Below are positions 8,153 to 15,986 of a stretch of 64,000 nucleotides of DNA, in pieces. The notes beneath the pieces were generated by a model. The model was not told the DNA's origin. It worked only from the letters and a program-made list of their open reading frames with translations, and made no database searches. The DNA lies in the NCBI GenBank assembly GCA_963697695.1, contig OY969094.1, positions 930,001 to 994,000 on the forward strand. The letters are read 5' to 3'. Positions within the stretch are counted from its first letter, which is position 1. The number at the start of each line of letters is the position of its first letter. This DNA comes from VRUE01 sp963697695 (GTDB taxonomy: Bacteria; Actinomycetota; Thermoleophilia; Solirubrobacterales; 70-9). Both the position numbers and the translations under genes were made by a program.

Positions 8153-8722
8153 TCACGCTTCGCCGAGGATCATCAGCGTGGCGACCGCGTGGGCAAGCAG
8201 CTTGCCGCTGTCGGCAGCGGTGAGCTTCGCCTCGGCGGTTGCCTGGCGGCGGCCCCGGTAGAGGACGTTCGCCTCGCAGAGGACGCGGCCGGTGTCGCGG
8301 CTGATCGGGCGCACGTACTTGGCCTCGAGGCCGAGCGAGGTGTAGCCGACGCCGGCGGGAAGGGTGGTGTGTACGGCGCAGCCGAGGGCCGAATCGAGCA
8401 GCGTCGCGGCATAGCCACCGTGGACGACGCCGATCGGGTTGTAGTGCTCCTCGCCGGGTTCGCCCTCGAAGACGGCGCGGCCCTCACCGATCTCGATCGG
8501 CCCCATCCTCATCGTCACCGCGATCGGCGGCGGGGGCATCTCGCCGGCGACGATCGCCCGCATGTACTCAATGCCGGTCATCGTCGCCCCGGCCGCTGCG
8601 GTCGGCACCGGATCCTGCCAGACGAGGGTGCGGTTGCGGGTGTTCTCGGGGCTGGACTCGGCGAACGCCAAGGCCGCGTCGACAGCGTTGCCCCCCTCCG
8701 CCGCGATGCCCTCCGCACTCAC
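8153..8722 (-). CDS. PaaI-family hotdog thioesterase
   Basis: A hotdog-fold acyl-CoA thioesterase of the PaaI/YigI type (up to 189 aa). The family signature HYNPIGVVHGGYAATLLDSALG carries the conserved His-Gly-Gly loop and catalytic acidic residue, followed by GLEAKYVRPISRDTG and the final ATLMIL strand. Actinobacterial homologues usually begin a few residues before an RTxxWxDP element, here RTLVWQDP. The annotated GTG start adds about 30 residues before it, so an internal TTG at 8671 is an attractive alternative. Acyl-CoA genes all around suggest it trims acyl- or aryl-CoA esters, but no substrate can be read from sequence. Confidence 0.85.
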   Translation of the reverse strand: MSAEGIAAEGGNAVDAALAFAESSPENTRNRTLVWQDPVPTAAAGATMTGIEYMRAIVAGEMPPPPIAVTMRMGPIEIGEGRAVFEGEPGEEHYNPIGVVHGGYAATLLDSALGCAVHTTLPAGVGYTSLGLEAKYVRPISRDTGRVLCEANVLYRGRRQATAEAKLTAADSGKLLAHAVATLMILGEA

Positions 8723-8890
8723 CGGGGCGTCCTGCGGCTGCTTGTCTGGACCCGCGCCCGAGATGCATGCGGAGTCGCCGGATAGAGCAGATCGGCGGTG
8801 ATCTCCGCCTGGCTTATGGCGATCCGCGGGGCCTTGGAGCGGTCGTGGTATCGAGATTTCGGGATCAGCCTCATCGCATTGCCTCCGTGG

Positions 8891-8939
8891 GTTGCTTGAT
8901 GAAACTGGACCCTAGCTCAGTTAGTTGCGTGATGCAACT
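8891..8939 (+). promoter_or_regulatory. Duplicated HxlR-type operator
   Basis: Two copies of a GTTGCnTGATGnAAC element (GTTGCTTGATGAAAC at 8891-8905 and GTTGCGTGATGCAAC at 8924-8938) lie 33 bp apart, about three helical turns. The second is part of a clean palindrome, AGTTGC-N5-GCAACT (8923-8939), ending just before the HxlR gene. Paired sites of this kind in a divergent region fit autoregulation by the adjacent regulator. Confidence 0.6.
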
Positions 8940-8941
8940 CA

Positions 8942-9448
8942 GTGTGCCAAGATCACGTTGTGCTGCGCAACGACTATCCAGGCCAGATCTGCTCGATCGC
9001 AAGGTCGCTGGAGGTCGTCGGCGAGCGCTGGTCGCTGCTGATCGTGCGCGACGTAATGAACGGACGGCGCCGCTTCGACGAGCTGCAGAAGGGCCTGGGC
9101 GTCGCCCGCAACGTGCTCTCGGCTCGGCTGCAGCGGCTGGTCGAGGAGGACATCCTCGAGCGGCGTCCCTACCAGAGCAATCCCGAGCGCTACGAGTACT
9201 TCCTCACCGAGAAGGGCCTCGACCTCTGGCCGGCTCTGGTGGCGCTGCTGCGCTGGGGCGACCGCCACTCCCCCAGCCCTCACGGCCCGCCGATGCTGAT
9301 CGTCCACAAGGAGTGCGGCGGTCCGGTCAGCGACCGCGGCATCTGCGAGCGCTGCGGTGAGGTCCTCCACGCCCGCGATGCCCGCGCCCTGCCCGGCCCC
9401 GGTCTCGAGCCGGCGCTCGAAGACGCCGAGATCGCGGCTGCGCGCTAG
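8942..9448 (+). CDS. HxlR-family winged-helix transcriptional regulator
   Basis: A DNA-binding regulator of the HxlR/MarR-like class. The family core is complete: CSIARSLEVVGERWSLLIVR, then RRRFDELQKGLGVARNVLS (recognition helix), RLQRLVEEDILER and a YFLTEKGLDLWPAL wing. The C-terminus has CGGPVSDRGICERCG, a four-cysteine knuckle that may bind zinc, as seen in a subset of actinobacterial HxlR proteins. GTG 8942 and GTG 8960 are both possible starts; the latter gives the more usual family N-terminus. The gene faces away from the thioesterase and leads into the aldehyde dehydrogenase 47 bp on, so those are likely targets along with itself. Confidence 0.88.
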   Translation: MCQDHVVLRNDYPGQICSIARSLEVVGERWSLLIVRDVMNGRRRFDELQKGLGVARNVLSARLQRLVEEDILERRPYQSNPERYEYFLTEKGLDLWPALVALLRWGDRHSPSPHGPPMLIVHKECGGPVSDRGICERCGEVLHARDARALPGPGLEPALEDAEIAAAR

Positions 9449-9495
9449 CTTTGGCTGTGCGGCCAAACGACCAGGCGACCAGCGAGGAGAGACGG

Positions 9496-10932
9496 ATGGC
9501 AACTGCGGCGGAGGTTCAGGCGAAGGACAAGATCTTCATCGGCGGCGAGTGGGTCGACCCGGAGAGCGCGGAGACGCTCGATGTCGTCAACTCCACCACC
9601 GAGGAGACGATGGGGACGATCCCGGCCTGCACTCCCGGCGACGCCGACCGGGCCGTAGCCGCCGCCCGCGACGCCTTCGACTCCTGGTCGCAGACGAGCC
9701 GCGAGGAGCGCGCCGGCTACCTGAGCGCGATCGCGGCTGGGCTCGGCGAGCGCTCGGAGGAGATCGCAGCGACGATCGCCCAGGAGCTGGGCATGCCGCT
9801 GAGGCTGAGCCAGATCATCCAGGCCGGCCTGCCGACCGGGCAGTTCGCGGCGATGCCGGGGCTGATGGAGGAAGTCGCCTGGGAAGAGGAGATCGGCAAC
9901 TCGCGGGTGCTGCGCGAGCCGGTCGGCGTGCTGGGCGCGATCACCCCCTGGAACTACCCGCTGAACCAGATCGCCGCCAAGGTCGCGCCCGCCCTCGCCG
10001 CCGGCTGCACCGTGGTGCTGAAGCCGAGCGAGGTCGTGCCGCTCAACGCCTTCATCCTCGCCGAGGTGATCGAGGCCGCCGGTCTCCCCGCCGGCGTCTT
10101 CAACCTCGTCACCGGCACCGGACCGGTGGTCGGTGAGGCAATCGCGGGCCATCCCGGCGTCGACATGGTCTCCTTCACCGGCTCGACCCGCGCCGGCCGC
10201 CGCGTCTCCGAGCTGGCCTCGGCGACGGTGAAGCCGGTGGCGATGGAGCTCGGCGGCAAGTCGCCCAACGTGATCCTCGATGACGCCGACCTGGCGAAAG
10301 CGGTGCCGGACGGCGTCGCCAAATGCTATCTCAACTCGGGCCAGACCTGCAGCGCACTGACCCGGATGCTGGTCCCGCGCGAGAAGCTCGCCGAAGCCGA
10401 GCAGATCGCCGCCCAGACCGCCGCGGCCTTCGCCCCCGGCGACCCGTTCGAGGATTCGACCCGACTCGGTCCGCTTGTCTCCGACGTCCAGCGCGAGCGC
10501 GTTCGCGGCTACATCGAGAAGGGCGAGGCCGAAGGGGCGAAGCTTGTCGCCGGCGGGGCCGCCCCTCCCGAGGGCCTCGAGCGCGGCTACTTCGTCCGCC
10601 CCACCGTCTTCTCCGAGGTGACGCCGGAGATGACGATCGCCCAGGAGGAGATCTTCGGCCCGGTGCTCGCGATCCAGCCCTACGACGGCGAGGACGACGC
10701 GGTGCGGATCGCCAACGACACCGTCTACGGGCTCGCCGGCGGGGTCTGGTCGGGCGACCAGGATCGCGCCATCGCCGTCGCCAAGCGGCTGCGCACCGGC
10801 CAGATCGAGATCAACGGGGGCGCCTTCAATCCGCTGGCGCCGTTCGGCGGCTACAAGCAGTCCGGTCACGGGCGCGAGAACGGCCGCTTCGCGATCGAGG
10901 AGCTGCTGCAGGTCAAGAGCCTGCAGCTCTAG
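9496..10932 (+). CDS. NAD(P)-dependent aldehyde dehydrogenase
   Basis: An aldehyde dehydrogenase superfamily enzyme (478 aa) that oxidises an aldehyde to its acid. Active-site residues are visible in order: Asn153 in TPWNYPLNQ, general base Glu251 in MELGGKSPNVIL, and catalytic Cys285 in NSGQTCSA; EIFGPVLAI and the C-terminal GGYKQSGHGRENG are also family hallmarks. The start at ATG 9496 has AGGAGA just upstream; an in-frame extension to 9451 lacks that site. It lies between the HxlR regulator and an acyl-CoA dehydrogenase on the same strand, so it may feed a short- or branched-chain acyl pathway. Substrate specificity is not visible. Confidence 0.93.
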   Translation: MATAAEVQAKDKIFIGGEWVDPESAETLDVVNSTTEETMGTIPACTPGDADRAVAAARDAFDSWSQTSREERAGYLSAIAAGLGERSEEIAATIAQELGMPLRLSQIIQAGLPTGQFAAMPGLMEEVAWEEEIGNSRVLREPVGVLGAITPWNYPLNQIAAKVAPALAAGCTVVLKPSEVVPLNAFILAEVIEAAGLPAGVFNLVTGTGPVVGEAIAGHPGVDMVSFTGSTRAGRRVSELASATVKPVAMELGGKSPNVILDDADLAKAVPDGVAKCYLNSGQTCSALTRMLVPREKLAEAEQIAAQTAAAFAPGDPFEDSTRLGPLVSDVQRERVRGYIEKGEAEGAKLVAGGAAPPEGLERGYFVRPTVFSEVTPEMTIAQEEIFGPVLAIQPYDGEDDAVRIANDTVYGLAGGVWSGDQDRAIAVAKRLRTGQIEINGGAFNPLAPFGGYKQSGHGRENGRFAIEELLQVKSLQL

Positions 10933-10954
10933 GCGCTCACATAGGCTCCCCGCC

Positions 10955-12100
10955 GTGAATTTCGAGCTCAGCGACGAGCAGAGGCTGCTGCGCGACACCG
11001 TGCGCGAGTTCGCGCTGGCGGAGGTCAAGCCCGTCGCCGAGGAGCTCGACCGGGAGAAGCGGTTCCCATACGAGATCGTCGCGAAGCTCGGCGGGCTCGG
11101 GCTGATGGGAATCCCGTTCCCGCAGGAGTACGGCGGCGGCGGCGCGGACACGCTCTCCTACGTGCTCGCGGTGGAAGAGCTGGCGCGGATCGACTCCTCG
11201 GTCTGCATCACGATGGCGGCGCACACCTCGCTGGGGACGATGCCGATCTACCTCTGGGGGACGGACGAGCAGAAGGACGAGTGGCTGCCACGGCTCTGCA
11301 GCGGCGAGCGGCTCGCCTCCTTCGGGCTGACCGAGCCGGAGGCCGGCTCCGACGCCGGCAACGTACGGACGGCGGCGAAGCTCGATGACGGCGAGTGGGT
11401 CGTCAACGGGGCGAAGCAGTTCATCACCAACTCGGGGACGGACATCTCCGGTTGCGTCTCGATCACCGCTGTCACCGGCGAGACCAACGGGCGTAAGGAG
11501 ATCTCCAACCTGATCGTGCCGAACGGGACGCCCGGCTATGAGATCGGCGAGGCCTACCGCAAGATGGGCTGGAACGCCTCCGACACCCGCCCGCTCTCCT
11601 TCGAGGACTGCCGGCTGCCGGAGGGCAACCTGCTCGGCCGCCGCGGCGAGGGCTTCAAGAACTTCCTCCACATCTTGGATGGCGGCCGCATCGGCGTCGC
11701 GGCAATGGGGGTCGGCCTCGCCCAGGGCGCGCTCGACGAGGCCATCGCCTACGCCAAGGAGCGCCAGGCCTTCGGCCAGCCGATCGCCAAGTTCCAGTCG
11801 ATCCAGGCGAAGATCGCCGACCTTTCGGCGCAGATCGAGGCGGCCCGCCTGCTCACCTGGCGGGCGGCGCTGGAGAAGGACGCCGGCAAGTCGTTCACCC
11901 TCACTGCCGCCCAAGCGAAGCTGATCACCGGCCGCCTCGCGGTCAGGGCGACCGAGGAGGCGGTACAGATCCACGGTGGCTATGGCTATATCGAGGAGTA
12001 CCCGGTCTGCCGCTTCTACCGCGACGCGAAGATCCTCACCATCGGCGAGGGCACCGACGAGGTGCAGCAGATGGTGATCGCCCGCCAACTCGGCTGCTGA
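10955..12100 (+). CDS. Acyl-CoA dehydrogenase
   Basis: An FAD enzyme (381 aa) that makes the alpha,beta double bond in acyl-CoA and hands electrons to ETF, whose genes lie 8.6 kb to the left. It has the standard three-domain pattern: an N-terminal helical domain, the FAD signature ASFGLTEPEAGSDAGNV and WVVNGAKQFITNSG, and the C-terminal RQAFGQPIAKFQSIQ and IHGGYGYIEEYPVCRFYRDA. The catalytic base is probably the Glu of IGEGTDEVQ near residue 367, the position used by short- and medium-chain enzymes. It starts at GTG 22 bp after the aldehyde dehydrogenase and is probably co-transcribed with it. Confidence 0.94.
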   Translation: MNFELSDEQRLLRDTVREFALAEVKPVAEELDREKRFPYEIVAKLGGLGLMGIPFPQEYGGGGADTLSYVLAVEELARIDSSVCITMAAHTSLGTMPIYLWGTDEQKDEWLPRLCSGERLASFGLTEPEAGSDAGNVRTAAKLDDGEWVVNGAKQFITNSGTDISGCVSITAVTGETNGRKEISNLIVPNGTPGYEIGEAYRKMGWNASDTRPLSFEDCRLPEGNLLGRRGEGFKNFLHILDGGRIGVAAMGVGLAQGALDEAIAYAKERQAFGQPIAKFQSIQAKIADLSAQIEAARLLTWRAALEKDAGKSFTLTAAQAKLITGRLAVRATEEAVQIHGGYGYIEEYPVCRFYRDAKILTIGEGTDEVQQMVIARQLGC

Positions 12101-12120
12101 GAGGGCGGAACGCAGGACGT

Positions 12121-12160
12121 GCCACCGTTTAGGTGCCCCTATGGGTGCCTAAACGGTGGC
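12121..12160. repeat. Family-1 intergenic palindrome, copy B
   Basis: Arms GCCACCGTTTAGGTGCCC and GGGTGCCTAAACGGTGGC are nearly perfect complements around CTAT. The left side is preceded by GACGT as in the other copies, but the right outer arm has decayed. It lies between the convergent acyl-CoA dehydrogenase and PRC-barrel genes, where it may end transcription from both sides. Confidence 0.75.
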
Positions 12161-12166
12161 GCCTCA

Positions 12167-12568
12167 CTAGGTCGGCTTGGAGGTCGCGCCCTCTGCCCGG
12201 CCCACGACCTCAGCCGCGCGCCCCACCGCCTCGCCGATCCCGTAGTGGGCGCAGATCGTCAGCTCGTGCTCGCGCAGCAGAGGGCGGGTGGGGTCGACCA
12301 CCGGTGCCCGGCGGATCGTCTCGCGGCCATGCGCCACCCAGACGCGCCCGCCGCCGGCCGCACAGTCCCGCAGCGGGACCGCAACCAGCACGCCGCGGCG
12401 CCGGCCCACCCTGGCGATCAGCCAGGTCGGCGCACCGCCGTCGGCGTCGACGAAGAAGCCATACACCTGGCCGAGCTCCTTGCCACCGATCTCGTCGATC
12501 CGGAGGCCAATCCATCCCCTCGCCTCCTCGAGCGTGTTGGGTGGGGGAGCGGCCGGAGCGTCAGTCAT
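12167..12568 (-). CDS. PRC-barrel-like domain protein
   Basis: A 133-aa soluble protein. Residues about 15-75 read like a PRC-barrel: WIGLRIDEIGGKELGQVYGFFVDADGGAPTW is the pattern of alternating beta strands with a GxVxDxxxD-type turn, followed by VAVPLRD. PRC-barrels occur in RNA-processing and photosynthetic proteins and as small stand-alone actinobacterial proteins of unknown role. The start overlaps the end of meaB by 8 nt, so it is translated after it on the same message. There are no membrane segments. Why it travels with meaB is unclear. The family assignment is moderate; the function is unknown. Confidence 0.65.
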   Translation of the reverse strand: MTDAPAAPPPNTLEEARGWIGLRIDEIGGKELGQVYGFFVDADGGAPTWLIARVGRRRGVLVAVPLRDCAAGGGRVWVAHGRETIRRAPVVDPTRPLLREHELTICAHYGIGEAVGRAAEVVGRAEGATSKPT

Positions 12569-13523
12569 CGGCCTGCCGTTCGAGCAGGATCGAGGCGGCG
12601 CTGGCGGGGTCGAGCTCGCGTCTCACCACCCGCTCCAGCAACCCGGCGGTCTCGGGGTCGCTCGCAGCCGTCGCCTCCATGCGGCGGCGCATGCGCGAGG
12701 TCGCGATCCCCAGCACCTCGTTGCGCAGGTTGCGAGCGCGGCGCTCCTCCAGCGTCCCCGCCGCCTCGATGTGAGCGCGGTGCTCGTCGATCGCGGTGGC
12801 GAGCTCAGCGACCCCCTCCCCCCTTGCCGCCTCGGTGCGCAGGATCGGCACCTGCCAGCCCTCGGGATCGTGCGAGAGGGCGAGCACGCCGCGCACCTCG
12901 CGCACCATCGTGTCAGTCATCGGGTGGTCGGACTTATTGACGACGATCACGTCCGGAATCTCCATCACCCCGGCCTTCAGCGCCTGGATCGAGTCGCCCG
13001 AGCCGGGCATCAAAGCCAGCACGATCGTATCGGCGTGATCGACGATGTCGATCTCGGCCTGGCCGACGCCGACGGTCTCGATCAGCACGTCGTCCTTGCC
13101 GGCAGCGTCCATCGCCAGGGCAACTTGCAGGGCCGCCTCTGAGAGCCCGCCCAGGGCTCCGCGCGAAGCCATCGAGCGGATGAAGACACCCGGATCGAGG
13201 AAGTGGTCGGAGAGGCGGATCCTGTCGCCCAGCAGAGCACCCCTGGTGAAGGGGCTGGATGGGTCGATCGAGAGCACCGCCACCTGGCGCTCGCTCTTGC
13301 GCAGCTCCGCGGTGAGAGCGCCGATCAAAGTGCTCTTGCCCACCCCCGGCGGCCCGGTGAAGCCGACGATGCGCGCCTTGCCGGTGCGCGGGTAAACCTC
13401 CCGCACCAGCTCCCAGCCGGCCGGATCGTCGGACTCGATCAGCGTGATCGCTCGTGCCAGCGCGCGCTTGTCGCCGGCGATCAGGCGCTCGGAGAGAGAG
13501 GCTGTCTTGGCTGTGTCGGTCAA
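12561..13523 (-). CDS. meaB: MeaB/ArgK-type GTPase, acyl-CoA mutase chaperone
   Basis: A G3E-family P-loop GTPase (320 aa) that gates adenosylcobalamin loading into, and protects, methylmalonyl-CoA-mutase-type enzymes. The Walker A is GFTGPPGVGKSTLIGAL. The switch regions are VLSIDPSSPFTRGALLGDRI and ETVGVGQAEIDI (base-3 Glu motif), and the guanine specificity motif is NKSD. MASRGALGGLS is also a typical MeaB segment. It is the expected partner of the B12 mutase at 2.4-4.5 kb although 8 kb away. The divergent neighbour is a hexapeptide acyltransferase; the downstream overlap with the PRC-barrel gene indicates an operon. Confidence 0.93.
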   Translation of the reverse strand: MTDTAKTASLSERLIAGDKRALARAITLIESDDPAGWELVREVYPRTGKARIVGFTGPPGVGKSTLIGALTAELRKSERQVAVLSIDPSSPFTRGALLGDRIRLSDHFLDPGVFIRSMASRGALGGLSEAALQVALAMDAAGKDDVLIETVGVGQAEIDIVDHADTIVLALMPGSGDSIQALKAGVMEIPDVIVVNKSDHPMTDTMVREVRGVLALSHDPEGWQVPILRTEAARGEGVAELATAIDEHRAHIEAAGTLEERRARNLRNEVLGIATSRMRRRMEATAASDPETAGLLERVVRRELDPASAASILLERQADD

Positions 13524-13552
13524 GGCTGGGCCAGTCTAGAGTCCCGGCCGTC

Positions 13553-14218
13553 GTGATCCGGACGATCCGCTTCCTCGCCCGCAACGGGATGCTCAACCAC
13601 CGCTACGGGAGGCTGCTCTGGCGTTATCTATGGCGGCGTTTCCTGACCCACGCTGGGCGCCGCTGGCGCTCCAACGGGCTGTTCTTCTTCGGCCGCGGAC
13701 TGGAACTGGAGGTCGGGCGCAAGGGCCGGCTCGAGTTCGGGCGCTTCGTCTGGATCGGTGACAACACCAAGATCCGCTGCCACGAGGGGGTGGTCGAGAT
13801 CGGTGAGAAGACCGTGATGGGCCAGGAGTGCACGATCTCCGCCTACCAGCGGGTGAAGATCGGCGCCGAGTGCGTGATCGCCGACCGGGCGATGTTCATC
13901 GACTTCGACCACGGCGTCGTCGAGGTCGAGCGGCCGATCCGCCTGCAGGGCATCTACAAGCGCGACGTCGAGGTCGGCTCCAACGTCTGGATCGGCTACG
14001 GCGCCTGCATCCTGCGCGGCGTCCGCGTCGGCGACAACTCGATCGTCGGCACCAACTCGATCGTGACCAAGGACGTCCCGGCCAACGCGGTGGTGGCCGG
14101 GATTCCCGCCCGGGTGATCCGGATGCGCGAGGAGCCGGAGAGGCTGAGCTGGCCGGACCCGGTCGAGCCCGACCCGGCCGCCTGGACGACGCTCAGCCCG
14201 CCAGACTCAGACGGCTGA
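13553..14218 (+). CDS. Hexapeptide-repeat (left-handed beta-helix) acyltransferase
   Basis: A LbetaH-fold O-acyltransferase of about 221 aa. After a basic, aromatic N-terminus (a possible amphipathic membrane contact) it has a run of hexapeptide turns (GRFVWIGDNTKI, GVVEIGEKTVMGQ, VKIGAECVIADRAM) and the FIDFDHG catalytic-His loop. The classic C-terminal SNVWIGYGACILRGVRVGDN and TKDVPANAVVAGIPARVI follow, as in maltose/galactoside acetyltransferases and WcaF/VatD-type enzymes. I chose GTG 13553 because the longer frame overlaps the meaB start region. It lies near the MTase-GH57-GT4 polysaccharide operon and may decorate its product; that link is inference. Confidence 0.85.
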   Translation: MIRTIRFLARNGMLNHRYGRLLWRYLWRRFLTHAGRRWRSNGLFFFGRGLELEVGRKGRLEFGRFVWIGDNTKIRCHEGVVEIGEKTVMGQECTISAYQRVKIGAECVIADRAMFIDFDHGVVEVERPIRLQGIYKRDVEVGSNVWIGYGACILRGVRVGDNSIVGTNSIVTKDVPANAVVAGIPARVIRMREEPERLSWPDPVEPDPAAWTTLSPPDSDG

Positions 14219-14413
14219 GTCGCCGCCGAGCTCGGTCTCGAGACGCAGGGTCAAGCGCCCGCGCCCACCGAGATCTCCGATCGACTCCCGCCGCAGCCGA
14301 TCGAGCTCTCTGCGCGCAGCCTGTCTCACCGCACCGGTCTTGGTGTTACCCGTGAGGATCGCCAGTTCCGCAACCAGACGCTCGGCTTCTGGGTTCTTGA
14401 TGTTCAGTGTCAT
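14207..14413 (-). CDS. VapB-like (Rv0623-type) antitoxin, apparently without toxin
   Basis: A 68-aa protein that begins MTLNIKNPEAERLVAELA and continues with LTGNTKTGAVRQAARRELDRLR, the pattern of the Rv0623/PSK family of VapB ribbon-helix-helix antitoxins, which normally neutralise a VapC PIN-domain RNase. A VapC gene should follow on the same strand, but the next DNA is the convergent acyltransferase, which it overlaps by 12 nt. I found no PIN-type frame nearby. It is therefore an orphan antitoxin, either solo or a remnant, or it may have a new partner in the divergent XRE gene. The ATG at 14413 is the only sensible start. Confidence 0.75.
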   Translation of the reverse strand: MTLNIKNPEAERLVAELAILTGNTKTGAVRQAARRELDRLRRESIGDLGGRGRLTLRLETELGGDSAV

Positions 14414-14517
14414 TTAAGAAAGTGTAACAACGACTGGAATGTTTTGTCTGGTGTTGCTTAGGGTGCAACCTATAACGCAGTTGCTACCTGTCTGACAGAC
14501 AAAAGAATGCATCTGAT
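14414..14517. promoter_or_regulatory. Divergent regulatory region with inverted repeats
   Basis: This AT-richer 104-bp gap between the vapB-like and xre-like genes holds three dyads. TTTTGTCTG (14442-14450) pairs with CAGACAAAA (14496-14504), GTTGC (14453-14457) with GCAAC (14465-14469), and CTGTCTGACAG (14488-14498) is itself a palindrome. The arrangement fits autoregulatory operators shared by both small DNA-binding proteins. Core promoter hexamers could not be assigned with confidence. Confidence 0.5.
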
Positions 14518-14796
14518 ATGGACGTCGCCGCACGCTTTGGGGAGAATCTCGCACGCTGCCGCAAGGCCGCCAAGCTGTCGCAGGAAGAGCTGGGCTTTCG
14601 CGCCTCGCTCCACCGCACCGAGATCGGGCAGCTCGAGCGCGGCGTGCGACTCGCCCGCATCGACACGCTGGTCAAGCTCGCGGGCTCGCTTGGGGTCCCA
14701 CCGAGCGAGCTGCTCGAAGGGATGAGCTGGAGCACCGGCGGCACCCGGCTCGGCGAGTTCGAGGTCGCGCCGCGAGCGAAAGCGGGCTCGGCCTAG
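14518..14796 (+). CDS. Small XRE-family helix-turn-helix regulator
   Basis: A 92-aa DNA-binding protein made almost entirely of one Cro/C1-type HTH. ARFGENLARCRKAAKLSQEE is helix 1-2, FRASLHRTEIGQLERGVR the recognition region, and IDTLVKLAGSLGVPPSELLEG the final helices. The C-terminal 25 residues are low complexity. It is transcribed away from the orphan VapB-like gene across a region with inverted repeats, and its stop overlaps the stop of the convergent glycosyltransferase gene. It could be an antitoxin-like repressor or a simple autoregulator. Targets are unknown. Confidence 0.83.
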   Translation: MDVAARFGENLARCRKAAKLSQEELGFRASLHRTEIGQLERGVRLARIDTLVKLAGSLGVPPSELLEGMSWSTGGTRLGEFEVAPRAKAGSA

Positions 14797-15986
14797 GCGG
14801 GACTTGTCTCGCCGACCAGGTCAGCGTAGATGGCGGCGGTCTGCTCGGCGACGTCGCCCCAATCGAAGCGGCGCAGGTGCTCGTAGGCTTCGGCGACCAG
14901 GCTGCGGCCGAGCTCGTCGTCGGAGAGGACACGAATCGCCACCTCGGCGAGAGCCTCCGGGTCGTGGGCGCGGAAGCGCAGGCCGACCTCATCGTGGGGG
15001 ACCACCTCGCGCAGGCCGCCGGTGTCGGCGACGATGCAGGGACAGCCGGAGGCCATCGCCTCCAGCGCGACCAGCCCGAAGGGCTCGTAGATCGACGGCA
15101 CCACGGTCAGGTCGGCGATCCTGTAGAGCGAGTGCAGGACGTCGTCGCCGATCCAGCCGAGGAAGGTGCCGTGCTCCATCAAGCCCAACTCCTCGGCCTG
15201 CTTGTGCAGTTCAGCCTCGTGTGTGCCCGAGCCGGCGATCAGAAACCGCGTCCCCGGGACCTCTTCGATCAGCCGCGGCATCGCCTCCAGCGCCAGCTGG
15301 AACCCCTTCTCGTAGACGAGCCGGCCGATCAGCAGGACCAGCTTCTCCTCCGGCGCGGCAAACTCGGACCGCAGGCGGGTCAGCTCGTCCGCGTCCTGTG
15401 GCTGCAGATCGTCGGGGTCGATACCGTTCGGTATGACGCTTACCCGGCCCTCCTCGACCCCGAAGATGTCGGCTATCTGCTCGCGCATGTAATGGGAGCA
15501 GGCGATCACCCGGTCCGAGCGGTTGGTGATCCAGCGCTCGACTCCGTGGATGTAGGTCTGGGGGTGCTTGTCGACCCAGCCCTGATGGCGGCCGTGCTCG
15601 GTGGCGTGGATCGTCGTGATCAGCGGCGCCTTGTAGCGCTTGGCGAGGTGATCGCAGGCGTTGGCGACCAGCCAGTCGTGGCCGTGGACGAGGTCGAAGT
15701 CGTAGCGGTCGCCGAGCTCGACCCCGGCCGCGAGCATGTCCGAGTTCATCCGCTCGACCCACGCCACGAACTCGCCGAGGTCGGTGGGGCGCTTGGGCTC
15801 GCGGATGCGGTGGATGGTGACGCCGACGCGGCGCTCTTCCGCCGGCGACTCCTCTCCGCCGCGGGTGAGGACGTGGACCTCGACGTCGCGCTCGACCAGC
15901 GCCTCGGAGAGCTTGCGCACGTGACGGGCGAGGCCGCCCTCGATCAGCGGCGGGTACTCCCAGGAGAGGATGAGCACGCGGGTCAC
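14793..15986 (-). CDS. GT4-family glucosyltransferase (Rv3032-like glucan synthase)
   Basis: A GT-B fold retaining glycosyltransferase of about 397 aa, resembling glycogen synthase/GlgA-like enzymes of family GT4. The N-terminal donor-site loop is WEYPPLIEGGLARHV. HGHDW and TIHATEHGRHQGW follow, and the C-terminal catalytic domain has PNGID, LIGRLVYEKGFQLALEAMP and the E-x7-E motif in EPFGLVALEAMASGCP. Translation starts at GTG 15986, overlapping the stop of the GH57 gene as GTGA. With the GH57 and methyltransferase genes upstream it matches the order of Rv3030-Rv3031-Rv3032, so alpha-1,4-glucan elongation for a methylated polysaccharide is the best guess. Confidence 0.88.
   Translation of the reverse strand: MTRVLILSWEYPPLIEGGLARHVRKLSEALVERDVEVHVLTRGGEESPAEERRVGVTIHRIREPKRPTDLGEFVAWVERMNSDMLAAGVELGDRYDFDLVHGHDWLVANACDHLAKRYKAPLITTIHATEHGRHQGWVDKHPQTYIHGVERWITNRSDRVIACSHYMREQIADIFGVEEGRVSVIPNGIDPDDLQPQDADELTRLRSEFAAPEEKLVLLIGRLVYEKGFQLALEAMPRLIEEVPGTRFLIAGSGTHEAELHKQAEELGLMEHGTFLGWIGDDVLHSLYRIADLTVVPSIYEPFGLVALEAMASGCPCIVADTGGLREVVPHDEVGLRFRAHDPEALAEVAIRVLSDDELGRSLVAEAYEHLRRFDWGDVAEQTAAIYADLVGETSPA

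Noticed and set aside
8650..8722. N-terminal AEGGNAVDAALAF of the thioesterase resembles the EGGNAVDAA motif of gamma-glutamyltransferases
   Set aside because: Too short, and no other GGT sequence is present; probably translation of non-coding sequence upstream of the true thioesterase start (TTG 8671 is possible).
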